From Mycobacteriaceae bacterium (GTDB lineage: Bacteria > Actinomycetota > Actinomycetes > Mycobacteriales > Mycobacteriaceae), in the NCBI GenBank assembly GCA_019749805.1, contig JAIEPH010000011.1:1-64000 (forward strand): a stretch of 64,000 nucleotides of DNA, read 5' to 3'. The notes beneath the pieces were generated by a model. The model searched no databases, was not told the origin of the DNA, and worked only from the letters and a program-made list of their open reading frames with translations. Shown here piece after piece: positions 46,225 through 54,096 of this stretch. A program made the position numbers and the translations under genes. Every line of letters starts with the position of its first letter. The stretch's first letter is position 1.

Positions 46225-46403
46225 TCGCGGCTCACACGCACACCTCCCCCGGCGTGAGCGTAATTTCACGGCGGGGTCACCGCGACGCATTGCTGGGCAA
46301 TAGAGCCGCTCTAACCTGGTCTTATGCGTTGCCGACGAGCCCTGACACGTCCAGGCAATGGCCAAGTAATCGCTTGGAAACATGAGCTGAATAGACAGAT
46401 CCC

Positions 46404-47549
46404 ATGAGTGAGCCTGACTGGGCACCGCTCACCGGGTTTCGGGTGGCGGTGACCTCCGCTCGGCGTGCCGAAGAGCTTGGCGCGCTGCTGGAACGACGCG
46501 GCGCGACGGTCACCAGCGCGGCGGCGATCACGATGGTGCCGCTGCCCGACGATGAGGCGCTGCGCGCACACACCGAGGCACTGATCGGTGCACCGCCCGA
46601 CATCGTGATCGCGACCACCGGCATCGGATTCCGCGGTTGGATCGCGGCAGCCGACGGCTGGGGGTTGGCCAACGACCTGACCGCCGCGCTCGGGAATGCC
46701 CGCGTCGTGTCACGCGGGCCAAAGGCAACGGGCGCACTGCGCGCCGCGGGGTTGCCCGAGGAGTGGTCACCCGAGTCGGAATCGTCGCGAGAGGTGTTGC
46801 ACTACCTCGTCGAGGGCGGCATCGCCGGGAAACGCATCGCGGTGCAACTGCACGGCGCCACCGACGACTGGGATCCGTTTCCGGAGTTCCTCGACGAACT
46901 GCGCGCCGCCGGCGCGCAGGTGGTACCGATTCGGGTCTACCGCTGGCATCCCGCACCGCGCAACGGCGAATTCGACCAACTGGTGATGGGCATCGCGGAC
47001 GAGAAGTTCGACGCGGTGAGTTTCACCTCGGCACCGGCGGTCGCCTCGGTGCTCATGCGTGCGGCGGAGTTGGGTGTCGAGGATCGGCTGCTCGCCGCGC
47101 TGCGCACGAATGTGCACGCGATGTGCGTCGGACCCGTCACGGCGCGGCCACTGGTCCGTCTCGGTGTGCCGACATCGGCGCCGGAGCGAATGCGGTTGGG
47201 CGCGTTGGCCCGCCACATCACCGACGAACTCCCGCTACTGTGCGCGCGCACCACCCGGGTGGCCGGCCACGTGCTCGAGATCCGAGGCACCTGCGTCCTC
47301 GTCGACGGCGAGGTCAAGGCGGTTTCACCGGCCGGGATGGCGACGATCCGGGCACTCGCGCATCGACCGGGGGCGGTGGTGTCTCGCCACGCGCTGCTGT
47401 CCGCACTGCCGGGCAGCGGCACAGACACCCATGCCGTTGAGACGGCGGTGCTGCGGCTCCGAACTGCCTTGGGGGACAAGAACATCGTATCGACGGTGGT
47501 CAAGCGGGGGTACCGGCTGGCCGTTGACGAGGACTTGGTGCACGCATGA
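46404..47549 (+). CDS. Uroporphyrinogen-III synthase fused to an OmpR-type DNA-binding domain
   Basis: A 381-residue fusion (Rv0260c-like). Residues about 10-260 are HemD, which closes hydroxymethylbilane to uroporphyrinogen III (VAVTSARRAEELGALLERRGATVTSAAAITMVPLPD; SFTSAPAV). Residues about 275-375 form a winged helix like OmpR output domains (ETAVLRLRTALGDKNIVSTVVKRGYRLAV). It may both make the siroheme precursor and bind DNA. Coupled to cbiX by ATGA and close to nirBD, whose NirB needs siroheme. ATG 46404 lacks a clear ribosome binding site. Confidence 0.88.
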   Translation: MSEPDWAPLTGFRVAVTSARRAEELGALLERRGATVTSAAAITMVPLPDDEALRAHTEALIGAPPDIVIATTGIGFRGWIAAADGWGLANDLTAALGNARVVSRGPKATGALRAAGLPEEWSPESESSREVLHYLVEGGIAGKRIAVQLHGATDDWDPFPEFLDELRAAGAQVVPIRVYRWHPAPRNGEFDQLVMGIADEKFDAVSFTSAPAVASVLMRAAELGVEDRLLAALRTNVHAMCVGPVTARPLVRLGVPTSAPERMRLGALARHITDELPLLCARTTRVAGHVLEIRGTCVLVDGEVKAVSPAGMATIRALAHRPGAVVSRHALLSALPGSGTDTHAVETAVLRLRTALGDKNIVSTVVKRGYRLAVDEDLVHA

Positions 47550-48229
47550 TGAGACACGTCCTCGTCGCGCACGGCACTCGTAAGCGCTCCGGTGTGGAGA
47601 TGATCGGTTCGCTGGCGGATCGGGTGGCGGCCGCGTTGGGATCCCCGGTTCACGTGGCCTTCGTCGACGTGCTCGGCCCGACGCCCGCCGAGGTCCTCCG
47701 CCAACTCGCGGGGCCGGCCGTCGTCGTCCCGGCGTTCCTGTCGCGGGGCTACCACGTCAACGCCGACATCCCGGCACATGTCGCGGCGAGCGGACATGGC
47801 GATGTCACCGTCGCCGATGCGCTGGGACCGAGCCCGGAGATCGCGCGGGTCCTTGCCGACCGCCTCATCGAAAGCGACTGGAGTCCAGGGGACTCGGTGA
47901 TCCTGGCCGCGGCGGGAACGTCGGATCCGGCGGCCCGCAGCGATCTGCACAAGATGGCGGCATGGGTATCGGCGCTGACGAGCTCACGGGTCGAGTTGGC
48001 GTTCGCCGCGATCGGTGATCCGCCCGTCGCCGAGGCGGTGGCAGAGTTGCGAAGTCGCGGCGCCAGGCGGGTGGTGGTGGCGTCATACCTGTTGGCCGAC
48101 GGACTCTTTCAAGATCGACTCCGCAACAGCGGGGCCGACGCCGTCACTTCTCCGTTGGGCACCCACCCGGCGACGGCGCGGCTGATAGTCAGTAGGTTTC
48201 GGCGCGCCCGACTGCCGATCGCGGCGTAG
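47546..48229 (+). CDS. Sirohydrochlorin chelatase, CbiX family
   Basis: A 227-residue class II chelatase with two CbiX-like halves that inserts iron (or cobalt) into sirohydrochlorin. The two metal-binding His are in VLVAHGTRKRSG and FLSRGYHVNADIP. The second half starts near VILAAAGTSDPAARSDLHKM. Position next to the HemD fusion and near nirB favours ferrochelation for siroheme. ATG 47546 overlaps the upstream stop. Equivalent to Rv0259c. Confidence 0.87.
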   Translation: MMRHVLVAHGTRKRSGVEMIGSLADRVAAALGSPVHVAFVDVLGPTPAEVLRQLAGPAVVVPAFLSRGYHVNADIPAHVAASGHGDVTVADALGPSPEIARVLADRLIESDWSPGDSVILAAAGTSDPAARSDLHKMAAWVSALTSSRVELAFAAIGDPPVAEAVAELRSRGARRVVVASYLLADGLFQDRLRNSGADAVTSPLGTHPATARLIVSRFRRARLPIAA

Positions 48230-48301
48230 CGGGTCTTTGCCTTCGTAAGGAGCCGACGGTCACTGCGTTTGTCGCGCCCGACGCACGGGTACGTGCGCTT
48301 C

Positions 48302-49054
48302 ATGATCAAGCATGTCACCGTCGCCATTGCCGCACTCGCCGCCCCCGTAGCCGTTTTGGGCGGCTGCGCAAACCAGTCCGCCGACGATTCGTCGACGACG
48401 ACCACGTCCGGGTCGGAGTCGAGCGCACAGTCACTGACCACCCAGCTCAAGACGGCCGACGGCGAACCTGTCGCCGATGCGACGATCGACTTCACCGATG
48501 GGTTTGCCACCGTGACCGTCGAGACCGTCGGGACCGGAATCCTCTCCCCCGGCTTGCACGGACTGCACATTCATGCGATCGGCACATGCGAGGGGGACTT
48601 CATGTCGGCGGGCGAGCACTTCCAGGCGCCGGGAAATACCGGCGAGCCGGCGAGCGGAGACCTTCCGTCGCTGCTCGTAAGGTCGGACGGCGCAGGCAAG
48701 CTCGTCGCCACCAGCGACGGTTTCACCGAGGACCAGCTCAAGGACCCTGACGGCTCGGCGATCGTGCTCCATCAGGACGCCACCTCCGACCAGCGCTTCG
48801 CCTGCGGCGTACTCAGCCCGGCAAGCACCACCAGTGCATCGACCTCGACCTCGACGTCGACGTCGACCTCGACGGTAACCACGGCGCCGCCCACCACGGT
48901 CACGGAAACCACGGTCACCGAAACCACGTCGCCTGCCCCTGCCGAGACCACCACCAGCGTCGCCCCCGGCACGAGCACGAGCACCGTCACCGTGATCCAA
49001 CCCCCGGAGATCCCGGATATCACCGTGCCTCCGGTGCCCGGTACCGGCGGCTGA
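48302..49054 (+). CDS. sodC: SodC-like copper-only superoxide dismutase lipoprotein with Ser/Thr-rich tail
   Basis: A 250-residue lipoprotein (lipobox LGGC, Cys22). GLHGLHIHAIGTCE supplies two Cu-ligand His, FMSAGEHFQAPG the bridging-position His, IVLHQ the fourth Cu His and QRFACGV the catalytic-channel Arg and disulfide Cys. The Zn ligands are missing: after SAGEHF the positions read NTG and ASGDLP rather than HG and HAGDLP, as in M. tuberculosis SodC, which lacks zinc. The electrostatic loop between the last Cu His and ACG is only about 10 residues, far shorter than in Cu/Zn SODs. From residue 182 a Ser/Thr/Pro tail (S-T repeats, TVTETTVTETT) probably spans the cell wall. Confidence 0.78.
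   Translation: MIKHVTVAIAALAAPVAVLGGCANQSADDSSTTTTSGSESSAQSLTTQLKTADGEPVADATIDFTDGFATVTVETVGTGILSPGLHGLHIHAIGTCEGDFMSAGEHFQAPGNTGEPASGDLPSLLVRSDGAGKLVATSDGFTEDQLKDPDGSAIVLHQDATSDQRFACGVLSPASTTSASTSTSTSTSTSTVTTAPPTTVTETTVTETTSPAPAETTTSVAPGTSTSTVTVIQPPEIPDITVPPVPGTGG
48839..48874. repeat. Six tandem TCGACS hexamers in the SodC tail
   Basis: Six copies of TCGACC/TCGACG encode Ser-Thr repeats and are followed by a 15-base repeat coding TVTET. Copy number is likely variable between strains. Confidence 0.7.
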
Positions 49055-49059
49055 GCGGG

Positions 49060-49404
49060 TCAGGAGCCGATCTGTACGTTCCCGTCCACGATGCGCGTCG
49101 GGTAGACCGGCAGCGCGACTTTGGCATCGTCGAGACAGACACCGTCGTCGAGGCCGAACGCCTGCTTCTTGATCGGCGACTGCACTGTTGCGCGCCCGCC
49201 GCGGTCACCGACGATCCCGCGTGAGATCACCGCGGCGCCGGAGAACGGGTCGATGTTGCCGACCGCGTGCAGGGTGCCGTCGTCGAGCCGGAACAGCGCC
49301 ACCTGAGTACCGTCGGCCAGCAGCACGCCCACACCGCGGTTGGGGATCAGGTAGTCGTACGGACAGGCGGCGGTCCATAGCTCGATGTCATTGAGAAGAC
49401 TCAT
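49060..49404 (-). CDS. nirD: Assimilatory nitrite reductase small subunit NirD
   Basis: A 114-residue Rieske-fold protein without the Cys/His cluster ligands, as is normal for NirD. AACPYDYLIPNRGVGVLLADGTQVALFRLDDGTLHAVGNIDPFSGAAVISRGIVGDRGG is characteristic. It assists NirB in reducing nitrite to ammonium. ATG overlaps the nirB stop (ATGA). Confidence 0.93.
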   Translation of the reverse strand: MSLLNDIELWTAACPYDYLIPNRGVGVLLADGTQVALFRLDDGTLHAVGNIDPFSGAAVISRGIVGDRGGRATVQSPIKKQAFGLDDGVCLDDAKVALPVYPTRIVDGNVQIGS

Positions 49405-51953
49405 CTTTGGGGCACCTTTGGCATTCCGATGGGCACGATGCGCCCAGACTGTTCGGTGAATTCGATCGTCGGATCCGCGACCTCGGGGGCGTTGACGAAC
49501 GAGACGAAGCGCGACAGCTTGCTGGGGTCCTCGAGCACACCCTTCCACTCGCACGAGTAGCCCTCGACGTGGCGGGCGATGGCCTCTTCGAACTCGTCGG
49601 CCAGGCCAAGCGAGTCGTCGCACACGACGTCCCGTAGATGGTCCAGCCCGCCGTCCAGTGACTCCAACCACGGCGCGGTGCGCTGCAATCGGTCCGCGGT
49701 ACGGATGTAGAACATGAGGAAGCGGTCGATGTAGCGGATCAACGTCTCGTCGTCGATGTCGCTCGCGAGCAACTGTGCGTGCCTCGGCGACATGCCGCCG
49801 TTCCCGCAGACGTAGAGGTTCCAGCCGCTCTCGGTCGCAATGACGCCGACGTCCTTGCTCTGGGCTTCCGCGCATTCGCGCGCACAACCCGACACCGCCA
49901 TTTTGATCTTGTGTGGTGCCCGCAGGCCGCGGTAGCGCTTTTCGATCTCGACCGCCATGTCGACCGAGTCCTGCTGGCCGTATCGGCACCACGTGCTGCC
50001 GACACAACTCTTCACCGTGCGCAACGCCTTGCCGTAGGCGTGGCCCGATTCCATGCCGCCGTCGACGAGCCGCCGCCAGATCTCGGGGAGCTGATCGACC
50101 CGCGCACCGAACATGTCGATGCGCTGGCCGCCGGTGATCTTGGTGTAAAGGTTGAAATCGCGGGCGATCTCGCCGATCAGGATGAGCTGTTCGGGCGTGA
50201 TCTCACCACCCGGCGATCGCGGCACGATCGAATAGCTGCCGTTGCGCTGGATGTTGGCCAGGAAGTGGTCGTTGGAGTCCTGCAACGAGGCCTGCTCACC
50301 GTCGAGGATGTGGTCCGAGCTCGTGGACGCCAAGATGGAGGCGACCACGGGCTTGCAGATGTCGCAACCCTTTCCGGTGCCGAAGCGTTCGATCAGCGCC
50401 GAGAACGTCCGGATCGATGAGGCGGTGACGATCTCGAAGAGCTCTGCGCGCGAATGGCTGAAGTGTTCGCACAGCGCCTTGGACTGTTCGACGCCCTCGG
50501 CCTCCAACAACTGTTTCAGCAAGGGGACGCACGAACCGCAGGACGTGCCGGCGAGCGTGCACTTCTTCAGCTCGGGCACGTCACAGCAGCCGCCCGCGAT
50601 GGCCGCGGTGAGGTCGCCCTTCGTGACGTTGTTGCACGAGCAGATCTGCGCGGCGGCCGGTAGTGCGCCGACGCCGAGAGAGCCGCCCGCCTCACCTTCT
50701 GGTCCGGCAGGCGCGATCAGCGCGAGCGCGTCGCCGGGCAGTTCTTCGCCCACCATCGGTCGCAGCACGCCGTACGCCGACGCATCTCCGACGAGGATGC
50801 CGCCGAGCAGCGTCTTGGCATCGTCGGAGAGCACCAGCTTGGCGTAGGTCTGGTTGACGGCGTCGTTGATCGCCACCTCGAGACAGTTCGGGGTGGCACC
50901 CATCGCATCGCCGAAGCTGGCGACGTCGACCCCGAGCAGCTTGAGCTTGGTGGACATGTCCGCCTCGCCGAACTCTGCGCCGCCTCCGAGAAGCCGGTCG
51001 GCCACCACCTCGGCGCTGGTGTAGCCCGGTCCCACCAGGCCGTAGCAGCGGCCGTTGATCGCGGCCACCTCGCCGATCGCGTAGATGTTGGGATCGTCTG
51101 TAGCGCAAGTCAGGTCGGTCAGGACACCGCCACGGTCGGCGATCGCCAGGCCCGCGTCGCGGGCCAGCTCGTCCCGGGGCCGCACACCGGCGGCGAAGAC
51201 GATCACGCCGACGTCGATGAACGACTCGTCACTCAGCGTGACCCGCATCGAGTCATCGTCGGCAGAGCGGCGGACCGGTCGGTTTCGTTGTGCCGGAGCG
51301 ATATTGGCGGTACCGACGCCGGTGTGCACGGTGATGCCGAGGTCGCCGATCATCCGGCCCAGGAGGGCGCCACCGGCTTCGTCGAGCTGTTGGGCCATCA
51401 GGCGCGGCGCCATCTCCACGACGTGCGCGTGCAGCCCGAAAGAGCGCAACGCGTTGGCGGCCTCCAGACCCAGCAGACCTCCGCCGATGACCACCCCGAC
51501 CGGGGCGCCCGCGTCCTTCGTACGCAGTGCGCTGTCTCGGATCGCATCGAGATCGTCGAGGGTCCGGTACACGTGGCAGGCCGGCAGGTCGCGTCCGGGC
51601 ACCGGGGGAACGAACGCATAGGATCCGGTGGCCAGCACGAGCGCGTCGTAGTTCACCCGCCCGCCATCCGCCGTCAGCACCGACTTGGCGTCCCGGTCGA
51701 TGGCCGTCACCTGGCTGCCCAGCCGAGTCTCGACCAGATCGTCGTCGGGATAGGTATTGCCTGGCAGGGCCAGCAGCGCGCGATCCCAGTGTTCGGTGTA
51801 TCCGGTCAGCCCGACGCGGTCGTAGGCGGCGTCCGCCTCCTCGGCGAGCACCGTCACCCGCCATTCACCGGCGCTGTCGCGCGAACGCAACGCCTCGACG
51901 AACCGGTGGCCAACCATGCCGTGGCCGACGACCACGACGTTCTTTGAAGACAT
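49401..51953 (-). CDS. nirB: NADH-dependent nitrite reductase large subunit NirB
   Basis: An 850-residue cytosolic enzyme reducing nitrite to ammonium. Order of domains: FAD/NAD pyridine nucleotide-disulfide oxidoreductase (1-400; VVGHGMVGHRF, VVIGGGLLGLEAA), BFD-type [2Fe-2S] (about 430-490; CSCNN...CTLAGTSCGSC), then ferredoxin-like and siroheme/[4Fe-4S] domains with SCVGSTWCRYG (C-x5-C) and GCARECAEA (C-x3-C). Complete length. In M. tuberculosis GlnR controls nirBD in nitrogen limitation. The HemD fusion and CbiX nearby can supply siroheme. Confidence 0.95.
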   Translation of the reverse strand: MSSKNVVVVGHGMVGHRFVEALRSRDSAGEWRVTVLAEEADAAYDRVGLTGYTEHWDRALLALPGNTYPDDDLVETRLGSQVTAIDRDAKSVLTADGGRVNYDALVLATGSYAFVPPVPGRDLPACHVYRTLDDLDAIRDSALRTKDAGAPVGVVIGGGLLGLEAANALRSFGLHAHVVEMAPRLMAQQLDEAGGALLGRMIGDLGITVHTGVGTANIAPAQRNRPVRRSADDDSMRVTLSDESFIDVGVIVFAAGVRPRDELARDAGLAIADRGGVLTDLTCATDDPNIYAIGEVAAINGRCYGLVGPGYTSAEVVADRLLGGGAEFGEADMSTKLKLLGVDVASFGDAMGATPNCLEVAINDAVNQTYAKLVLSDDAKTLLGGILVGDASAYGVLRPMVGEELPGDALALIAPAGPEGEAGGSLGVGALPAAAQICSCNNVTKGDLTAAIAGGCCDVPELKKCTLAGTSCGSCVPLLKQLLEAEGVEQSKALCEHFSHSRAELFEIVTASSIRTFSALIERFGTGKGCDICKPVVASILASTSSDHILDGEQASLQDSNDHFLANIQRNGSYSIVPRSPGGEITPEQLILIGEIARDFNLYTKITGGQRIDMFGARVDQLPEIWRRLVDGGMESGHAYGKALRTVKSCVGSTWCRYGQQDSVDMAVEIEKRYRGLRAPHKIKMAVSGCARECAEAQSKDVGVIATESGWNLYVCGNGGMSPRHAQLLASDIDDETLIRYIDRFLMFYIRTADRLQRTAPWLESLDGGLDHLRDVVCDDSLGLADEFEEAIARHVEGYSCEWKGVLEDPSKLSRFVSFVNAPEVADPTIEFTEQSGRIVPIGMPKVPQR

Positions 51954-52078
51954 GCGGTGAGGCTAGGCAGCCGATATTGCCGCCATGTCGCCTTGTGTGA
52001 AGCGGCCATCACGGTGTGCTCACCGGTGCCGACAGCTCGATGTGAGCGGGTTCGCTGACAGCGAAAGCCCCGGTGGAA

Positions 52079-52099
52079 CATGAGCGTGGTCAACTCAAG
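52079..52099 (+). promoter_or_regulatory. HAIR-type HspR operator before hsp20
   Basis: CATGAGC-N7-ACTCAAG: the right half is a perfect HAIR half-site and the left half matches CTTGAGT at 5 of 7, with the exact 7-base spacer. It is 58 bases upstream of the hsp20 ATG. In M. tuberculosis HspR represses the orthologous acr2 (Rv0251c). Confidence 0.65.
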
Positions 52100-52157
52100 T
52101 TAAAGGGGATAGCGGACCGGCGTGGTGCCGGTCACGACAAGCGAGGAGAAGAACACG

Positions 52158-52565
52158 ATGAGCAGAGTGACGCTGTGGTCGCGGCCGACATGGGACATCG
52201 ACCGCTGGGTGAAGGACGGCGTGTTGGACGGTTTCACGCCCGCCGCCGAGATCGTGCGGGACGGTGAGGACGCGGTCGTACGCGTCGAACTACCGGGTGT
52301 CGATGTCGACAAGGACGTCACCGTCGAGGTTGATCGCGGCCATCTGGTGATCCGCGGCGAGCGGCGCGACGAGCGCGCAGACGAGGAGGATGGCCGCACC
52401 CTGCGCGAGGTGCGCTACGGCTCGTTCCGTAGGTCGTTCAAGCTGCCTGCGCACGCCGCCACGGACGCGATCTCAGCGTCTTACGACGCGGGTGTGCTCA
52501 CGGTACGGGTCGCCGGCGCTCACCAGGGCGCCCAAACCCAGCGCATCGCAATCGAAAGCAAATAG
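52158..52565 (+). CDS. hsp20: Small heat shock protein Hsp20 (Acr2/HspX-like)
   Basis: A 135-residue alpha-crystallin-domain chaperone (Rv0251c type) holding unfolded proteins. The domain runs from PAAEIVRDGEDAVVRVELPGVDVDKDVTVEVDRGHLVIRGERR to SYDAGVLTVRVAG, the A-x-x-x-n-G-V-L motif. N-terminal WDIDRWVKDG is typical. GAGGAGAAG before ATG 52158 is a strong ribosome binding site. Heat and HspR control is expected from the operator. Confidence 0.93.
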   Translation: MSRVTLWSRPTWDIDRWVKDGVLDGFTPAAEIVRDGEDAVVRVELPGVDVDKDVTVEVDRGHLVIRGERRDERADEEDGRTLREVRYGSFRRSFKLPAHAATDAISASYDAGVLTVRVAGAHQGAQTQRIAIESK

Positions 52566-52580
52566 TTCTCGATTGACACC

Positions 52581-52615
52581 AGAGCCGGTGCAGCCCTTCG
52601 GGTTTCACCGGCTCT
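52581..52615. terminator. Bidirectional hairpin between hsp20 and a convergent gene
   Basis: AGAGCCGGTG and CACCGGCTCT form a perfect 10-bp stem; the loop includes CCC-TTC-GGG. It lies 16 bases after the hsp20 stop and overlaps the end of the opposite gene. No T-tract. Confidence 0.5.
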
Positions 52616-52898
52616 GCGTCGTCGGCCGGTCCACGCCCGGGCCGGGACCGGGAGGGCTGTCCTCGCTGGTCTGAACCGACGGCACCGAGTAGCTGGTCGT
52701 GGTCGTCGATGACGTGGTGTAGGTCGACGGGGTTGCCGATGACGATGGCGCCGTCGGCAGCGTCTCGGGCACCCTGGACTTATCCGCGGTGCACGACACG
52801 GCATATACCAGGATCGCCACCAGAAGCAGGATCGCGCCACCGCCCCACATCGCGATTGTGCGCTGGTCCCCCCAGTTCGGCCCATCGTCACTTGTCAT
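52605..52898 (-). CDS. Small membrane-anchored Ser/Thr-rich protein, unknown function
   Basis: A 97-residue protein: cytosolic tail MTSDDGPNWGDQR, one helix TIAMWGGGAILLLVAILVYAVSC, and an outer tail rich in Ser, Thr and Pro (TSSTTTTSYSVPS). It could span periplasm into cell wall. Its start is 3 bases from the end of the upstream PEP-mutase gene, so likely co-transcribed. No recognised domain. Confidence 0.65.
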   Translation of the reverse strand: MTSDDGPNWGDQRTIAMWGGGAILLLVAILVYAVSCTADKSRVPETLPTAPSSSATPSTYTTSSTTTTSYSVPSVQTSEDSPPGPGPGVDRPTTQSR

Positions 52899-52901
52899 GA
52901 C

Positions 52902-53660
52902 TCACGCCCAGCGCTGCAGCATCTCGTTGGCGTGGACCGACAACGCGCGCTGCAGGAACGGGCCGAAGCTGATCCGGCCGACACCGAGCGGCCCGAACGA
53001 CGCGGGGTCGTCCGCCTCCGGCAGCGCGATCGCATTGACCGGCAACGGAAGCTCAGAGGTCAACCGCCGCATCGTCTCCGGATCGTGGCGCCCGACCGGA
53101 TACAGCGAGTCGGCACCCGCGGCCGCGGCGTCTTCGAGCCGCGCGATAGCTCTCTCCGCGCGGTCGGACTCATCGCCGTCCTGGCGCAGGAACAGGTCCG
53201 TGCGCGCATTGAGAACCACATGCACACCTGCATCGTCGGCGGCCTTACGCAGCGCACCGACCAACTCGGCATGCTCGCCGGACGACCGTAGTCGCTTGCC
53301 CTCCTTGTGCACGGTGTCCTCGATGTTTAGCCCAACGGCGCCCGCCTCCAGCAACCCGTTGATGAGCCGGCTCGGCGATTCTCCGTATCCGGACTCGATA
53401 TCGACCGAGATCGGCACGTCGACCGCTGCGGCGATCTGGGCCACCCGCGTCACGACGTCGTCGAACGACATCACCTCACCGTCCTGCTTACCGATGGAGT
53501 CGGCCATCGGGTGGCTGCCGACCGTGAGCGCGGCAAACCCCGCGTCGACCGCCAGCTTGGCCGACCAGGCGTCCCACACCGTCGGCAGGACTACCGGGTT
53601 TCCAGGTTGGTGTAACGCCAGCAGGGAGTCGGCACGCTCTTTCAGAACTCGGTCGGACAT
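52902..53660 (-). CDS. Isocitrate lyase/PEP mutase superfamily protein
   Basis: A 252-residue TIM-barrel enzyme. VLPTVWDAWSAKLAVDAGFAALTVGSHPMADSIGKQDGEVMSFDDVV and VPISVDIESGYGESPSRLINGLLEAGAVGLNIEDTVHKEG match the family, with metal-site D/E in DIESGYG and IED. The lyase KKCGH signature is replaced by the short loop KEGKRLRSSGE, so it is more like oxaloacetate decarboxylase or carboxy-PEP mutase relatives; reaction unknown. ATG at 53660 is 7 bases after GGAGG; the TTG at 53666 is too close to it. Confidence 0.82.
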   Translation of the reverse strand: MSDRVLKERADSLLALHQPGNPVVLPTVWDAWSAKLAVDAGFAALTVGSHPMADSIGKQDGEVMSFDDVVTRVAQIAAAVDVPISVDIESGYGESPSRLINGLLEAGAVGLNIEDTVHKEGKRLRSSGEHAELVGALRKAADDAGVHVVLNARTDLFLRQDGDESDRAERAIARLEDAAAAGADSLYPVGRHDPETMRRLTSELPLPVNAIALPEADDPASFGPLGVGRISFGPFLQRALSVHANEMLQRWA

Positions 53661-53709
53661 TGGCAAACCTCCGCTTCAGACGTGATCGGTCTCACTGGGT
53701 ACTGCATGA

Positions 53710-53746
53710 TGTGAATAACGTCAGGTGTCGTAACGTGATGCCTGAC
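53710..53746 (+). promoter_or_regulatory. Sdh1 operon promoter with dyad and CRP-like site
   Basis: GTCAGG (53720-53725) and CCTGAC (53741-53746) are a perfect inverted repeat around a central TAACGT (53731-53736) that fits a -10 hexamer. Overlapping it, TGTGA-ATAACG-TCAGG (53710-53725) matches the CRP site TGTGA-N6-TCACA at 8 of 10. The first gene of the operon starts 24 bases later. Confidence 0.45.
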
Positions 53747-53769
53747 ACCCTTCAGCCCAAGGAGGTCAA

Positions 53770-54066
53770 TTGTCCAGCACTACCGAACTTGCCGAACTGC
53801 ACGAGCTAATCGGAAGCCTGCGGCGGTGTGTCACATCGTTGGCGTCGAGGTATGGCGACAGCCCTGCGACACGTCGGATCGTCAACGACGCCGAGCGGAT
53901 CCTCAACGACATCGATCGTCTCGACATTGACGCCGAGGAACTGGAGCTTGCCCGCGGCGTGGTGCAACACCACGACTCCGGCGAAAAAATCTCGATCCCG
54001 GACACCGCGTACGACAGCGACTTCTGGCGTGGTGTCGACGACGAGGGTCTCGGCGGCACGCGATAA
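53770..54066 (+). CDS. Small conserved protein at the head of the sdh1 operon (probably Rv0250c-like)
   Basis: A 98-residue, mostly helical, acidic soluble protein. ELAELHELIGSLRRCVTSLASRYG and RRIVNDAERILNDIDRLDIDAEELELARGV suggest a helical bundle; the end DTAYDSDFWRGVDDEGLGG is distinctive. TTG 53770 has AAGGAGG 4 bases upstream. It lies 30 bases before sdhC, so it is probably part of or accessory to the Sdh1 complex. Function unknown. Confidence 0.75.
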   Translation: MSSTTELAELHELIGSLRRCVTSLASRYGDSPATRRIVNDAERILNDIDRLDIDAEELELARGVVQHHDSGEKISIPDTAYDSDFWRGVDDEGLGGTR

Positions 54067-54096
54067 GCGCGTGCATTTCAACATCGAAAGGCAACA

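Noticed and set aside
46225..46403. A gene or a clean terminator in the 179-base gap after aac
   Set aside because: Only an imperfect CTCACACGC/GCGTGAG hairpin and no supported ORF; I see nothing firm.
51954..52078. GlnR box upstream of nirB
   Set aside because: GTGAG/GTGAT repeats exist on the minus strand but do not match the GlnR consensus well.
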